The notes beneath the pieces were generated by a model, which was not told the DNA's origin, searched no databases, and was given only the letters and a program-made list of their open reading frames with translations. Made by a program: the position numbers and the translations under genes. From CAYNRA01 sp046296415 (GTDB lineage: Bacteria > Bacteroidota > Bacteroidia > Cytophagales > Spirosomataceae): a stretch of DNA of 64,000 nucleotides. The stretch spans positions 868,001-932,000 of the forward strand of contig JBKBLN010000001.1 in the NCBI GenBank assembly GCA_046296415.1, read 5' to 3'. Positions 52,378 through 60,573 of this stretch are shown one piece after another. The first letter of the stretch is position 1; each line of letters starts with the position of its first letter.

Positions 52378-55332
52378 TTAAAATCCAATTTGAAGTCCGG
52401 CCACAAACGTCCTAGCTTTTGGATAGGTGAGGTAATCAATCCCGTATGAAGAAATGCCATTCACATTTCGTTCTGTGTTGACGTCAGGATCAAATCCATT
52501 GTATGGCGTGATGACGAATAGGTTCTGGGCTGTGGCGTGTATCCGAAGGCTGGATATGTAGGAGTTTATTCCGAGTTTTTGCGTGGGTAATTGATATCCG
52601 ACTTGCAGGTTGTTGAGACGGAAATAGGCTCCCGATTTCAAAAATCGAGTGCTGACAGGTGCAGAGTTGTTCACCGATTCCTCTTGGAATTGAACGGCTT
52701 CTGGGGTGGTGTTTAATCCACGGGCCAATCGAACTTTATAGAATAAGGCATTGGCAGTGTTGTCGTACACCTTATTTCCCCATACCCCATTGAATTGCCA
52801 TGAAAAGTCGAAGTTTTTATAGGTCCAGTTCCCCAAAAGGTTGTAAATAACTTTGGGTAGAGCAGATCCCGCCGCAATTCGATCATTATCTGTCACGACG
52901 CCGTCTCCGTTGGTGTCTCGGTACCGGCTCTGTCCTTTTTCATCAAATCCAATAAATTCGCGCAAATAGAACGTACCGATGGGTTGTCCGGATAAATATC
53001 CATTGATGGTCGCTGAGGTTAATCCAGATCCAGAGGCAGAACCTGTTGGTATGACCGTGTATGGCGAGTTTCGTACGGTATTGTCCAGGAAGGTGATATT
53101 GGCACCTATCTCCCAGCGTTTGTTTCCGCGGCCACCCCGGTAGGTGCCTTCCCACTCAATTCCTTGATTGATGATCGACATATCCGCCACGTTGGTCCAA
53201 AATGTACCTGCCGGTTGCACGGGATCCGCTGGGATTACCTCCAATAAAATATCTTGGGAGACTTTTCTAAAAAAGTCCAAACTTCCTGAGAATGCGTTGT
53301 TCCAAATACCATAATCAATTCCAAGGTCAATCTGAGCGGAGGTTTCCCATTGAATATTGGGGTTAGCCAACCGCGCAAACGTAGTACCAGCGGGGTAGGT
53401 ATTTGTGTTTTCCAGAGGGTAAGAGGTGGAACCTGTGACCGATGAGGTAAATCGAGCTTGGGTGATTTTGGATGGAATCTCCTGGTTGCCCGTAATACCA
53501 TAGCCAATACGAAGCTTCAATTCATTGAAAGCACTGTTTTGAAGAAATGCTTCGTCCGAAATGCGCCATCCGAATGAGAAAGATGGGAAAAGGCCATATT
53601 TATTATTGGCACCAAACTTAGAGGAACCATCAGCTCGGAGCGTCGCTGTTACTAGGTATTTGTCTGCGTAAGCATAGTTCACCCGGGTAAAGAAAGACTG
53701 CAATTCGTTGATAATGGCGAATCCGGTTGGACGATTGTTTAGCAAAGTGAGGTCCTGGCCAAAGCCTGGGTTATAAAGCGGTTCAATCCCATTCACTGGA
53801 AAACGATTGATGCTGTAAGATCGACCACGAAGATCAATTTTTTGATAGGAATGTCCAACCAGTGCCGTGATATGGTGCAGATTGGACTGTCGAGTGTAGG
53901 TCAGGTAATTTTCAATTAAACGATTGGCATTGGTATTGTAAAGTGTCTGTAATCCCCCTTCCAAAAATGGATCGGCACTTGGAAGTGTCTGAATATCTCG
54001 ATCTGAGCGAGACTGGTCGATCCCAAGATTTACCTTGTAAACCCATCCTTTCCATAAGGTCAGGGAAGGCGAAATATTGGCAACAATACGCTGAGTTTTG
54101 GTTATATCCTGTTGGGTTGACAAGGTAAATAACGGATTGCTACCATCAGGATAGAATTTTAACTTTCCGTTCTCATCATAAGGTCGGTAGGTTGGATTAG
54201 CTGATAGGGCCGCGCCTAAAACACTGGTGAAATTCGGACGATCGTTGTCGATTCGACCTAGACTTAATTGTGCATCGATCACCAATTTATCATCCCATGC
54301 CTTCTGGGTTACATTGATACGGCCATTGTATCGATCCAACTGGGATTCTCGAATGATACCTTGTTGCTGTTGTAATCCAAATGAGCTGAAGTAGGAAAAT
54401 CGACCGGTACCACCACTTAAAGTTAAGTTGTGATTTTGGGTTAGGGCATCTTGAGTCACTTCTTTTTGCCAATCGGTATTTCCTCCATCATCCACGTAAT
54501 TTCCATTCAAAGACTCAAGTTGTTCCCGAAATTCAGCAGCTGTAAACAAAGGCATTTTTCGTGCAAGTTGGGATAGACCCAGGCTTGAGGAGAATTGGAC
54601 CTGGGACGAGCTAGATTTTCCTTTCTTGGTGGTGATTAAAATCACACCATTGGCCCCACGGGCACCATAAATGGCAGTAGCCGAAGCATCTTTTAGAACA
54701 TCAATAGAGGCTATATCCTCTGGATTTAAAAAAGTTAATGGATTTAATGCCCCACCAATCGAGCTATTATCCAAGGCCAGTCCGTCGATAACAAACAAAG
54801 GAGTTGACCCAGTCCGAACTCCCCCAGGGCCACGAACTTGGATATTCAAGGCAGCTCCAGGCTCTCCGCTGGAGGCAGTAATGTGAACCCCAGCAGCTTT
54901 CCCTTGAAGAAGTTGCTCAGGGGAGTTGATGATACCTCTATTGAAATCAGTGCTTTTAATCGATTTGGCAGCGCCAGTGACATCCTTAGAAGCTGTGCTT
55001 CCGTACCCCACCACAATAAGCTCTTTTAACTCGTTGGCGGAGGGTAGCATGACGACTTCCCAAGGTGACTTAGTCTGTACTTGACGCTCCTGACGGGTGT
55101 ACCCAATGAAATCAAAGACCAAACGAGCTTGGGCATTGGGTACCGATAGCTGAAAAGTACCATCTGCCGAAGTTACAGTACCTTGTGTCGTACCTAATAA
55201 AGTGACTGAACACCCGGGGAGTACCTCGGACGTCTCACCGTCCCGCACGACCCCTTTGACAACCAGTTGGGCATGAGCTACCGAGAAATTCAGCAGACAG
55301 CCCCAAATCAAAAGTGTGTATATTTTTCGCAT
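52378..55332 (-). CDS. susC: SusC/RagA family TonB-linked outer-membrane receptor
   Basis: The 984-residue product has a signal peptide (ending AHAQ), a carboxypeptidase-regulatory-like domain (about 24-100, GVVRDGETSEVLPGCSV), and a TonB box region ELIVVGYG. A plug domain follows with LLQGKAAGVHI and SIDVLKDASATAIYGARGANGVI, then a long beta-barrel ending in LQIGF. SusC imports ligands delivered by SusD, driven by TonB. The pair lacks an adjacent sigma/anti-sigma, hybrid sensor or glycoside hydrolase gene. Confidence 0.95.
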   Translation of the reverse strand: MRKIYTLLIWGCLLNFSVAHAQLVVKGVVRDGETSEVLPGCSVTLLGTTQGTVTSADGTFQLSVPNAQARLVFDFIGYTRQERQVQTKSPWEVVMLPSANELKELIVVGYGSTASKDVTGAAKSIKSTDFNRGIINSPEQLLQGKAAGVHITASSGEPGAALNIQVRGPGGVRTGSTPLFVIDGLALDNSSIGGALNPLTFLNPEDIASIDVLKDASATAIYGARGANGVILITTKKGKSSSSQVQFSSSLGLSQLARKMPLFTAAEFREQLESLNGNYVDDGGNTDWQKEVTQDALTQNHNLTLSGGTGRFSYFSSFGLQQQQGIIRESQLDRYNGRINVTQKAWDDKLVIDAQLSLGRIDNDRPNFTSVLGAALSANPTYRPYDENGKLKFYPDGSNPLFTLSTQQDITKTQRIVANISPSLTLWKGWVYKVNLGIDQSRSDRDIQTLPSADPFLEGGLQTLYNTNANRLIENYLTYTRQSNLHHITALVGHSYQKIDLRGRSYSINRFPVNGIEPLYNPGFGQDLTLLNNRPTGFAIINELQSFFTRVNYAYADKYLVTATLRADGSSKFGANNKYGLFPSFSFGWRISDEAFLQNSAFNELKLRIGYGITGNQEIPSKITQARFTSSVTGSTSYPLENTNTYPAGTTFARLANPNIQWETSAQIDLGIDYGIWNNAFSGSLDFFRKVSQDILLEVIPADPVQPAGTFWTNVADMSIINQGIEWEGTYRGGRGNKRWEIGANITFLDNTVRNSPYTVIPTGSASGSGLTSATINGYLSGQPIGTFYLREFIGFDEKGQSRYRDTNGDGVVTDNDRIAAGSALPKVIYNLLGNWTYKNFDFSWQFNGVWGNKVYDNTANALFYKVRLARGLNTTPEAVQFQEESVNNSAPVSTRFLKSGAYFRLNNLQVGYQLPTQKLGINSYISSLRIHATAQNLFVITPYNGFDPDVNTERNVNGISSYGIDYLTYPKARTFVAGLQIGF

Positions 55333-55348
55333 ATTAAAAAAATTTCTT

Positions 55349-55356
55349 CAAAAGTA
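55349..55356 (-). promoter_or_regulatory. Promoter -7 element for susCD
   Basis: Minus-strand TACTTTTG fits TAnnTTTG and ends 16 nt before the susC start. No convincing -33 element is seen. Confidence 0.45.
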
Positions 55357-55501
55357 GAGATTCGGTAAGGCGACCGGGATTCATTCAGATTGAATTGATA
55401 ATTATTTAAAGTACAGTGATTTATCTTTCCCAATTCTTTACGATCAATTTTCCTAACCATAACATGTAGATTATATAGTGTAAAATTGACGCTATTCATT
55501 G

Positions 55502-55543
55502 ATCTCTAGCAAATGAGCAAATCTATCTCTAGCAATTGACCAA
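55502..55543. repeat. Tandem 19-bp direct repeat upstream of prpE
   Basis: ATCTCTAGCAAATGAGCAA (55502-55520) is repeated at 55525-55543 with two changes, at a period of 23 bp, about two helical turns. It lies in the susC-prpE divergent region, 32 nt upstream of the prpE -7 box, as an activator site would. No other copy was noticed in the window. Confidence 0.65.
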
Positions 55544-55575
55544 GGTTTTCACCGATTACTTCTTTCCACCTAGTT

Positions 55576-55583
55576 TAATTTTG
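55576..55583 (+). promoter_or_regulatory. Promoter -7 element for prpE
   Basis: TAATTTTG fits TAnnTTTG, 47 nt upstream of the start. The -33 region is a poor match, which is common for activator-dependent promoters; tandem repeats lie just upstream. Confidence 0.5.
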
Positions 55584-55630
55584 TTACTTTACCCATAAAT
55601 AATCTGATTTTTCTAAGAAAATTCGACATC

Positions 55631-57520
55631 ATGTCTACTTCCTCAACTTACCATGACTTTTATCGGCAGAGCCTCGATCACCCCATCGAATTTTGGGAGG
55701 AGCAAATGCGTCATCTGCCTTGGTTTCAGTTACCCACGACCATTTTATCTCAAGATGACCACGCCATGGATCGTTGGTTTTCGGATGGTCAAATGAATAC
55801 TTGTTTTATGGCCGTGGATCACCACGTGCTCATGGGGCGCGGAGCACAAGTCGCCATTCATTATGTATCTCCAGTGACTCAACAAGAGTTTTCCATTACC
55901 TACCTTGAATTGAAAGACCAGGTGGAACGGTTGGCGGGTGGATTGGTGGCTTTGGGACTGCAAAAAGGAGATACTGCAATTCTGTATATGCCCATGATTC
56001 CTGAGGCTGTCGTGGCAATGTTAGCCTGTGCTCGATTGGGAGTGATTCATTCTGTGGTTTTTGGGGGCTTTGCACCTCATGAACTCGCCCTAAGAATTGA
56101 GGATGCTGCTCCTAAGGTCATTTTTACAGCTTCGTGTGGAATTGAGGTTGAAAAAATTATTTCGTACATTCCCTTGGTGGAAGAAGCTCTTGATCAAGTT
56201 ACCCATTCGATCGATCACCTAATTGTGGTACCACGACCGGAAGTACCCATCGGCGACCCTTCCTCTTACCTCCTGTGGGATCAGGTAGCCTTGATGGGTA
56301 CACCAGCTCCGTGCGTACCCGTTTTAGCCACCGACCCCTTGTATATTCTATATACGTCCGGCACCACAGGCAAACCCAAGGGGATTATTCGCGACCAAGG
56401 CGGACATGCCGTCGCCTTGCATTTCTCGATGCGAGCTATTTACAATCAACAACCTGGGGATGTATTTTGGGCGGCGTCCGATATTGGCTGGGTGGTAGGA
56501 CATTCGTATATTGTGTACGGTCCGCTGATCTTGGGTGGAACCACCCTTCTCTACGAGGGAAAGCCTGTCCGGACACCCGATGCAGGGATGTTTTGGCGAG
56601 TGGTTTCCAAATACCGTGTAAAAACATTATTTGCCGCGCCCACTGCTTTTCGGGCCATACGAAAAGAGGATCCAACAGGTTCTTGGCTACAGGAGTTTGA
56701 TCTCAGCTCACTTGAGTCCATTTTTGTCGCTGGGGAGCGATGCGACCCCGACACCCTTACTTGGTTGCAACAAGTTACCCATAAGCCTATATACGACCAC
56801 TGGTGGCAAACCGAATCGGGTTGGGGTATGGTAGGAAACATGACTGGGATAGAGCCCTTGCCTGTCAAACCAGGCTCTGCTACCAAACCCATCTGTGGAT
56901 ACGATCTTAGGATCTTAAATGAGGCCGGCGAAGAGGTAGTCGATCCAAGTGAAGGGTATGTCTGTATTAAACGACCTCTTCCTCCCGGATGTTTGCCTAG
57001 TTTATGGAATGACCATGAGCGATTTGTCTCTTCCTATTTATCCACCTTTCCAGGGTATTATTTAACTGGTGACGGTGGATACCGAGATGAAGATGGATAT
57101 GTTTTTATTATGGGTCGCGTCGATGATGTCATCAATGTGGCTGGGCATCGGCTGTCAACCGGTGCTATGGAAGAAATTATGGCTACGCATCCCTCCGTGG
57201 CTGAATGCGCCGTCATTGGGATTCACGATGAACTAAAAGGACAGGTGCCGATTGGATTTGTTGTCCTGAAAAATGGATTTGAACACACCATCGATCCTAT
57301 CCATGACCCCATTCGGCAACTAATTCGGGAACAAATTGGTGCCGTTGCTTCCTATCAAAAAACCTATGTGCTTTCTAAACTTCCCAAAACAAGATCCGGA
57401 AAGATTTTACGAAAAACTATGCGCCAACTTTGGGATCGCCAGACCTTTCAAATTCCCTCTACCATAGAAGATCCCATTGTCTTGGAGGAACTTAAACTCC
57501 TTCGAGATTCTGTAGTTTAA
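55631..57520 (+). CDS. prpE: Propionyl-CoA synthetase-like AMP-forming acyl-CoA ligase
   Basis: The 629-residue product is of the acetyl/propionyl-CoA synthetase group. It starts with YHDFYRQSLDHPIEFWEEQ, has the adenylation motif YTSGTTGKPKG, WAASDIGWVVGHSYIVYGPL, and DHWWQTESGWG. GDGGYRDEDGY and GRVDDVINVAGHRLSTG lead to the C-terminal catalytic Lys in RSGKILRKTMR. The sequence layout is closer to PrpE than to Acs, but the acyl preference is not certain. It activates short-chain acids using ATP and CoA. Likely regulated through the repeat region upstream. Confidence 0.9.
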   Translation: MSTSSTYHDFYRQSLDHPIEFWEEQMRHLPWFQLPTTILSQDDHAMDRWFSDGQMNTCFMAVDHHVLMGRGAQVAIHYVSPVTQQEFSITYLELKDQVERLAGGLVALGLQKGDTAILYMPMIPEAVVAMLACARLGVIHSVVFGGFAPHELALRIEDAAPKVIFTASCGIEVEKIISYIPLVEEALDQVTHSIDHLIVVPRPEVPIGDPSSYLLWDQVALMGTPAPCVPVLATDPLYILYTSGTTGKPKGIIRDQGGHAVALHFSMRAIYNQQPGDVFWAASDIGWVVGHSYIVYGPLILGGTTLLYEGKPVRTPDAGMFWRVVSKYRVKTLFAAPTAFRAIRKEDPTGSWLQEFDLSSLESIFVAGERCDPDTLTWLQQVTHKPIYDHWWQTESGWGMVGNMTGIEPLPVKPGSATKPICGYDLRILNEAGEEVVDPSEGYVCIKRPLPPGCLPSLWNDHERFVSSYLSTFPGYYLTGDGGYRDEDGYVFIMGRVDDVINVAGHRLSTGAMEEIMATHPSVAECAVIGIHDELKGQVPIGFVVLKNGFEHTIDPIHDPIRQLIREQIGAVASYQKTYVLSKLPKTRSGKILRKTMRQLWDRQTFQIPSTIEDPIVLEELKLLRDSVV

Positions 57521-57534
57521 TTAAAAATTGATGG

Positions 57535-57542
57535 TATATTTG
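57535..57542 (+). promoter_or_regulatory. Promoter -7 element for the 57600 gene
   Basis: TATATTTG fits TAnnTTTG. It lies inside the extended open frame (from 57528), supporting the shorter start at 57600, 57 nt downstream. Confidence 0.45.
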
Positions 57543-57599
57543 AGTGATCGATTGGTAAAAATCAAAGATTTTGCTAACTTTCACTCAAATTTCCAATCC

Positions 57600-58139
57600 A
57601 TGAGGTCTCTAGCCGTCTTGTTTGTTTTGGCTGGTTTCGGTTTATTTCTAACCGGAGAGACTTGGCTTTGGTCCAAAAAAATGGCTGATTCAGAGGAGAT
57701 TGTTTCCATTGACTACGTCATTTCAGGTGATAGTTTACGAGTGAAGGTACCTATCTCAATCCCCTATTTGCAGGATTCCTTTGAGTCCCAATCCAAAGAA
57801 AAAATAGTCGTTGTTGAGGATGCCTATTTTCTAATCACTCGAACCTACTTTTCTGGCGATACTTTGCACACCGTCGGGCATCGCATTCAACCTGACCGTC
57901 AGGCGATGTTTTCAATACTAGGTAAACTAATTCAATTACAACAAGATACCGAACCCAGCCCTGTAGATAAAGCGTTGGATCTTTTCAAACAGCTCGCCAA
58001 ATTTTATTTTAATTCCACCTTCCATTGGATTCAATGGTTTTGGCTAGACTGGGTCCCTACTTGGGTTCCTTTTTTCTCTTTTTATTGGGAGGCACTTCCC
58101 CTTTCCATTCCAAGCCCCCCGCCCTGTCAAGTATCCTAA
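57600..58139 (+). CDS. Unknown membrane-anchored protein
   Basis: The 179-residue product has an N-terminal hydrophobic anchor (MRSLAVLFVLAGFGLFLTGE) and a soluble middle part of mostly beta character. The C-terminal segment (about 135-170) is very rich in Trp and Phe, such as WIQWFWLDWVPTWVPFF, and could form a second membrane or interfacial helix. I recognise no family. It begins a same-strand run with an outer-membrane-like protein, two haloperoxidase-family lipoproteins and a TonB-dependent receptor; the gap to the next gene is 39 nt. Confidence 0.65.
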   Translation: MRSLAVLFVLAGFGLFLTGETWLWSKKMADSEEIVSIDYVISGDSLRVKVPISIPYLQDSFESQSKEKIVVVEDAYFLITRTYFSGDTLHTVGHRIQPDRQAMFSILGKLIQLQQDTEPSPVDKALDLFKQLAKFYFNSTFHWIQWFWLDWVPTWVPFFSFYWEALPLSIPSPPPCQVS

Positions 58140-58178
58140 TCTCAACTCGATTATTGATTACTTTGACAATTTAATTTC

Positions 58179-59078
58179 ATGAAGAAACTCTTTATTTTCT
58201 TCCTCACTTGCTGTTGGGCAGGTTGGGGAAATCCGGTATGGGCTCAGTTGCCCACCGATGCCCTTTATATGCCGAAAGGTTCGGCGTGCTTGGCTCTGCA
58301 ATTAGGTCAAACTTCTTGGTCAGACTATTGGGAGGACCAACTGAAACGGAACAATCAAAATATAGGAACCCACCATACCCGAATGATCATGCCTATGGTG
58401 GCGGTCGGAATAACGGAACGTGTCAATCTCTTGGTGGGCGTTCCATACCTGCAAACATCCACTACCCAAGGTAATCTACTAGGTGAACGTGGCTTTCAAG
58501 ATGTTTCCCTTTGGATTAAAGGAAAGGTTTGGGAAAACACTTCTAGATCACTACATATTATTGGAGGGGTCTCCACACCCTCTCATGGTTATTCCACAGA
58601 CTTGCAGCCAATGGCTCTTGGCTTAGGAGCGCGGTCGGCCTCTGTACGGATTCTAGGCAACCAAAAAATCGGATCACACGGATATCTGACGGTATCCACT
58701 TCGTATCAAATGATGGGGAACGGTCGTTTGGATCGAGATGCACATCTATGGGGTAGTCAGTTAGTTTATTCTGACGTGGTGAATGTACCGGATACGTGGG
58801 ATGTTCAACTTAGAGTCGGAAGATTCCACAAGAGCCTTCAAATGGAGGTGGCCATGGAGTCGTATGCCTGCCTGCAAGGAGATGGTATTCGACGCAATGA
58901 CATGCCGGCTATTACCAATGATCGCCATCAATCCTCCGTAGTCGGCTACTTGAAGTATCAACCCAAAAATTTGGGAGGAACTGTTCGCTTTCAGCAGGTT
59001 TTGGCCGGGAAAAATGTAGGTCTAGCTCAAAGCATCCAAGTAGGCTTGTTGTATCAGTTAAATCCGAAGACAAAATGA
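58179..59078 (+). CDS. Outer-membrane beta-barrel-like protein
   Basis: The 299-residue product has a signal peptide (ending VWAQ at about 23). The mature chain shows alternating hydrophobic beta strands and glycine-rich turns, e.g. VAVGITERVNLLVGVPYL and GFQDVSLWIKGKVW, and ends with VGLLYQLNPKTK. This resembles the phenol-degradation MetA/transporter type of small outer-membrane barrels, but the match is weak. The stop overlaps the start of the haloperoxidase-like gene (ATGA, 59075-59078), so both are made together. Confidence 0.68.
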   Translation: MKKLFIFFLTCCWAGWGNPVWAQLPTDALYMPKGSACLALQLGQTSWSDYWEDQLKRNNQNIGTHHTRMIMPMVAVGITERVNLLVGVPYLQTSTTQGNLLGERGFQDVSLWIKGKVWENTSRSLHIIGGVSTPSHGYSTDLQPMALGLGARSASVRILGNQKIGSHGYLTVSTSYQMMGNGRLDRDAHLWGSQLVYSDVVNVPDTWDVQLRVGRFHKSLQMEVAMESYACLQGDGIRRNDMPAITNDRHQSSVVGYLKYQPKNLGGTVRFQQVLAGKNVGLAQSIQVGLLYQLNPKTK

Positions 59079-60562
59079 AATCCATTCACTATACTATCTT
59101 GCTAGGGCTCTCCTTTGCTCTACTTTTTTCATGCGCACCTCAAGAAGAGGCAGAAGGCCCCTTGTCTAATGGTCCTGCAGCAGTTAAAAAGCCATTTTTA
59201 TTGGTGCAATCCCCCGACCTAACGGTTCCGACCGAAGCCCAACGTCGAGGAGAATTGGTTCAAATTCAGGTTTTTCAATCCAAGGCGAGTTCCCAAGAGC
59301 GTCAAGACCTACAACGCTGGAGCAGGGGAGCAGTGGTAGGTTGGAACGAAATCGCCCGGGAATTAGCCGCTCGATATAACCTCCCACCCGCTGTCAATTC
59401 CGAAGGAGTGTATCCAGTACCGGATCCTCAAAATCCTTTGGCAGATCCCCGTTTTCCGTTTGCTACACCTCCGTATGTCTCACGGGCATTGGCGTATTTA
59501 TCTGTGGCCCAATATGATGGTTTAATTCAAACGGAGGCTTGGAAAGAAAAAGAAAAGCGGCCTAGTGCGGCTCAACTTTCAGATCGTATTCAGTCCTGGT
59601 TACCAAACGACCAAGTGTCAGCTTTCCCCTGTAGCGAAGCCACCGTGGCTGCGGCATCGTTTCAGATACTTCGCGTGATGTTTCCGGGCGAAATTAAGTT
59701 TCTTCTGGAACAATTCAGAAGTCATGAAAAAGCACTCTTGATATCGGGTAAAATCGTCCCAAGTGACTGGGCGGGGGGGCAAAAAATAGGCGAGGCCGCC
59801 GCCGCTAAAGCCTTGGAGCGAGCTTCCTCAGATGGCATGGGGCAAGCGAACAACCAGACGGTTTTCGCCGGACAAAAAGAGGGGGCTACTCGACTCGGCA
59901 TGAAAGATCTTTGGGTAAGTCAAGAATTACCCGCACGCCCTCCCATGTTGCCCAATTTTGGAGCAGTAAAAACATGGCATTTTTCGAAAGAACAAATGAT
60001 TTCTATGCGCCCTGCTCGGCCGCATGTAGTAGGGAGCCCCGAGTTTGAAAAAGAATTGGACGAGTTACGTCAAGTTCAACGAAATCAAACTCGAGAACAA
60101 CAACGAATTGCCAATTTTTGGGCGGACGGCCCAGGATCTTATACCCCTCCTGGTCATTGGCATCGGTTAGCAACTGAAACCACGTTAAAATATGGTTGCG
60201 ATGAGCTAACCACTGCCGAGGTGCTGGCTTATGTCGGAACGACTTTGATGGATGCAGGTATTGCCTGTTGGGATGTGAAATATTTGTATTGTAGTCCTAG
60301 ACCCCAGCAATTTGGTATCAAAACCTCCGTAGGAGTACCCAACTTCCCTGCCTATACCTCAGGTCATTCTACTTTCTCGGGAGCTGCTGCTCACGTTTTG
60401 GGTCATTTTTTCCCCAATGAAAAAAGTAAGTTTGAAGCCAAGGCGCAAGAGGCTTCCGTATCACGAATTTATGGTTTGATTCACTTTCGTATTGATTGCG
60501 AGGTAGGTCTTACTCATGGCAAAGAAATCGGACAAAGAGCTATCAATAGACGGGCGAGTTAA
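59075..60562 (+). CDS. Vanadium-dependent haloperoxidase/PAP2-family lipoprotein
   Basis: The 495-residue product has a lipobox LFSC (Cys at about 20). Its C-terminal half carries the three motifs shared by vanadate haloperoxidases and PAP2 phosphatases. These are KYLYCSPRP (K-x6-RP, from about residue 402), YTSGH (about 426-430) and SRIYGLIHFRID (SR-x5-H-x3-D, from about 463). A conserved GPGSYTPPGHWH lies before them. Either halide oxidation with H2O2 or phosphate monoester hydrolysis is possible; motifs alone do not decide. A receptor gene starts 11 nt downstream. Confidence 0.88.
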   Translation: MKSIHYTILLGLSFALLFSCAPQEEAEGPLSNGPAAVKKPFLLVQSPDLTVPTEAQRRGELVQIQVFQSKASSQERQDLQRWSRGAVVGWNEIARELAARYNLPPAVNSEGVYPVPDPQNPLADPRFPFATPPYVSRALAYLSVAQYDGLIQTEAWKEKEKRPSAAQLSDRIQSWLPNDQVSAFPCSEATVAAASFQILRVMFPGEIKFLLEQFRSHEKALLISGKIVPSDWAGGQKIGEAAAAKALERASSDGMGQANNQTVFAGQKEGATRLGMKDLWVSQELPARPPMLPNFGAVKTWHFSKEQMISMRPARPHVVGSPEFEKELDELRQVQRNQTREQQRIANFWADGPGSYTPPGHWHRLATETTLKYGCDELTTAEVLAYVGTTLMDAGIACWDVKYLYCSPRPQQFGIKTSVGVPNFPAYTSGHSTFSGAAAHVLGHFFPNEKSKFEAKAQEASVSRIYGLIHFRIDCEVGLTHGKEIGQRAINRRAS

Positions 60563-60573
60563 TTGCATTCTAA

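Noticed and set aside
55631..57520. Acyl-CoA ligase partner (LvaE-like) of the 4-hydroxy acid pair
   Set aside because: The prpE-type gene is 14 kb away with its own promoter region; nothing but general chemistry links them.
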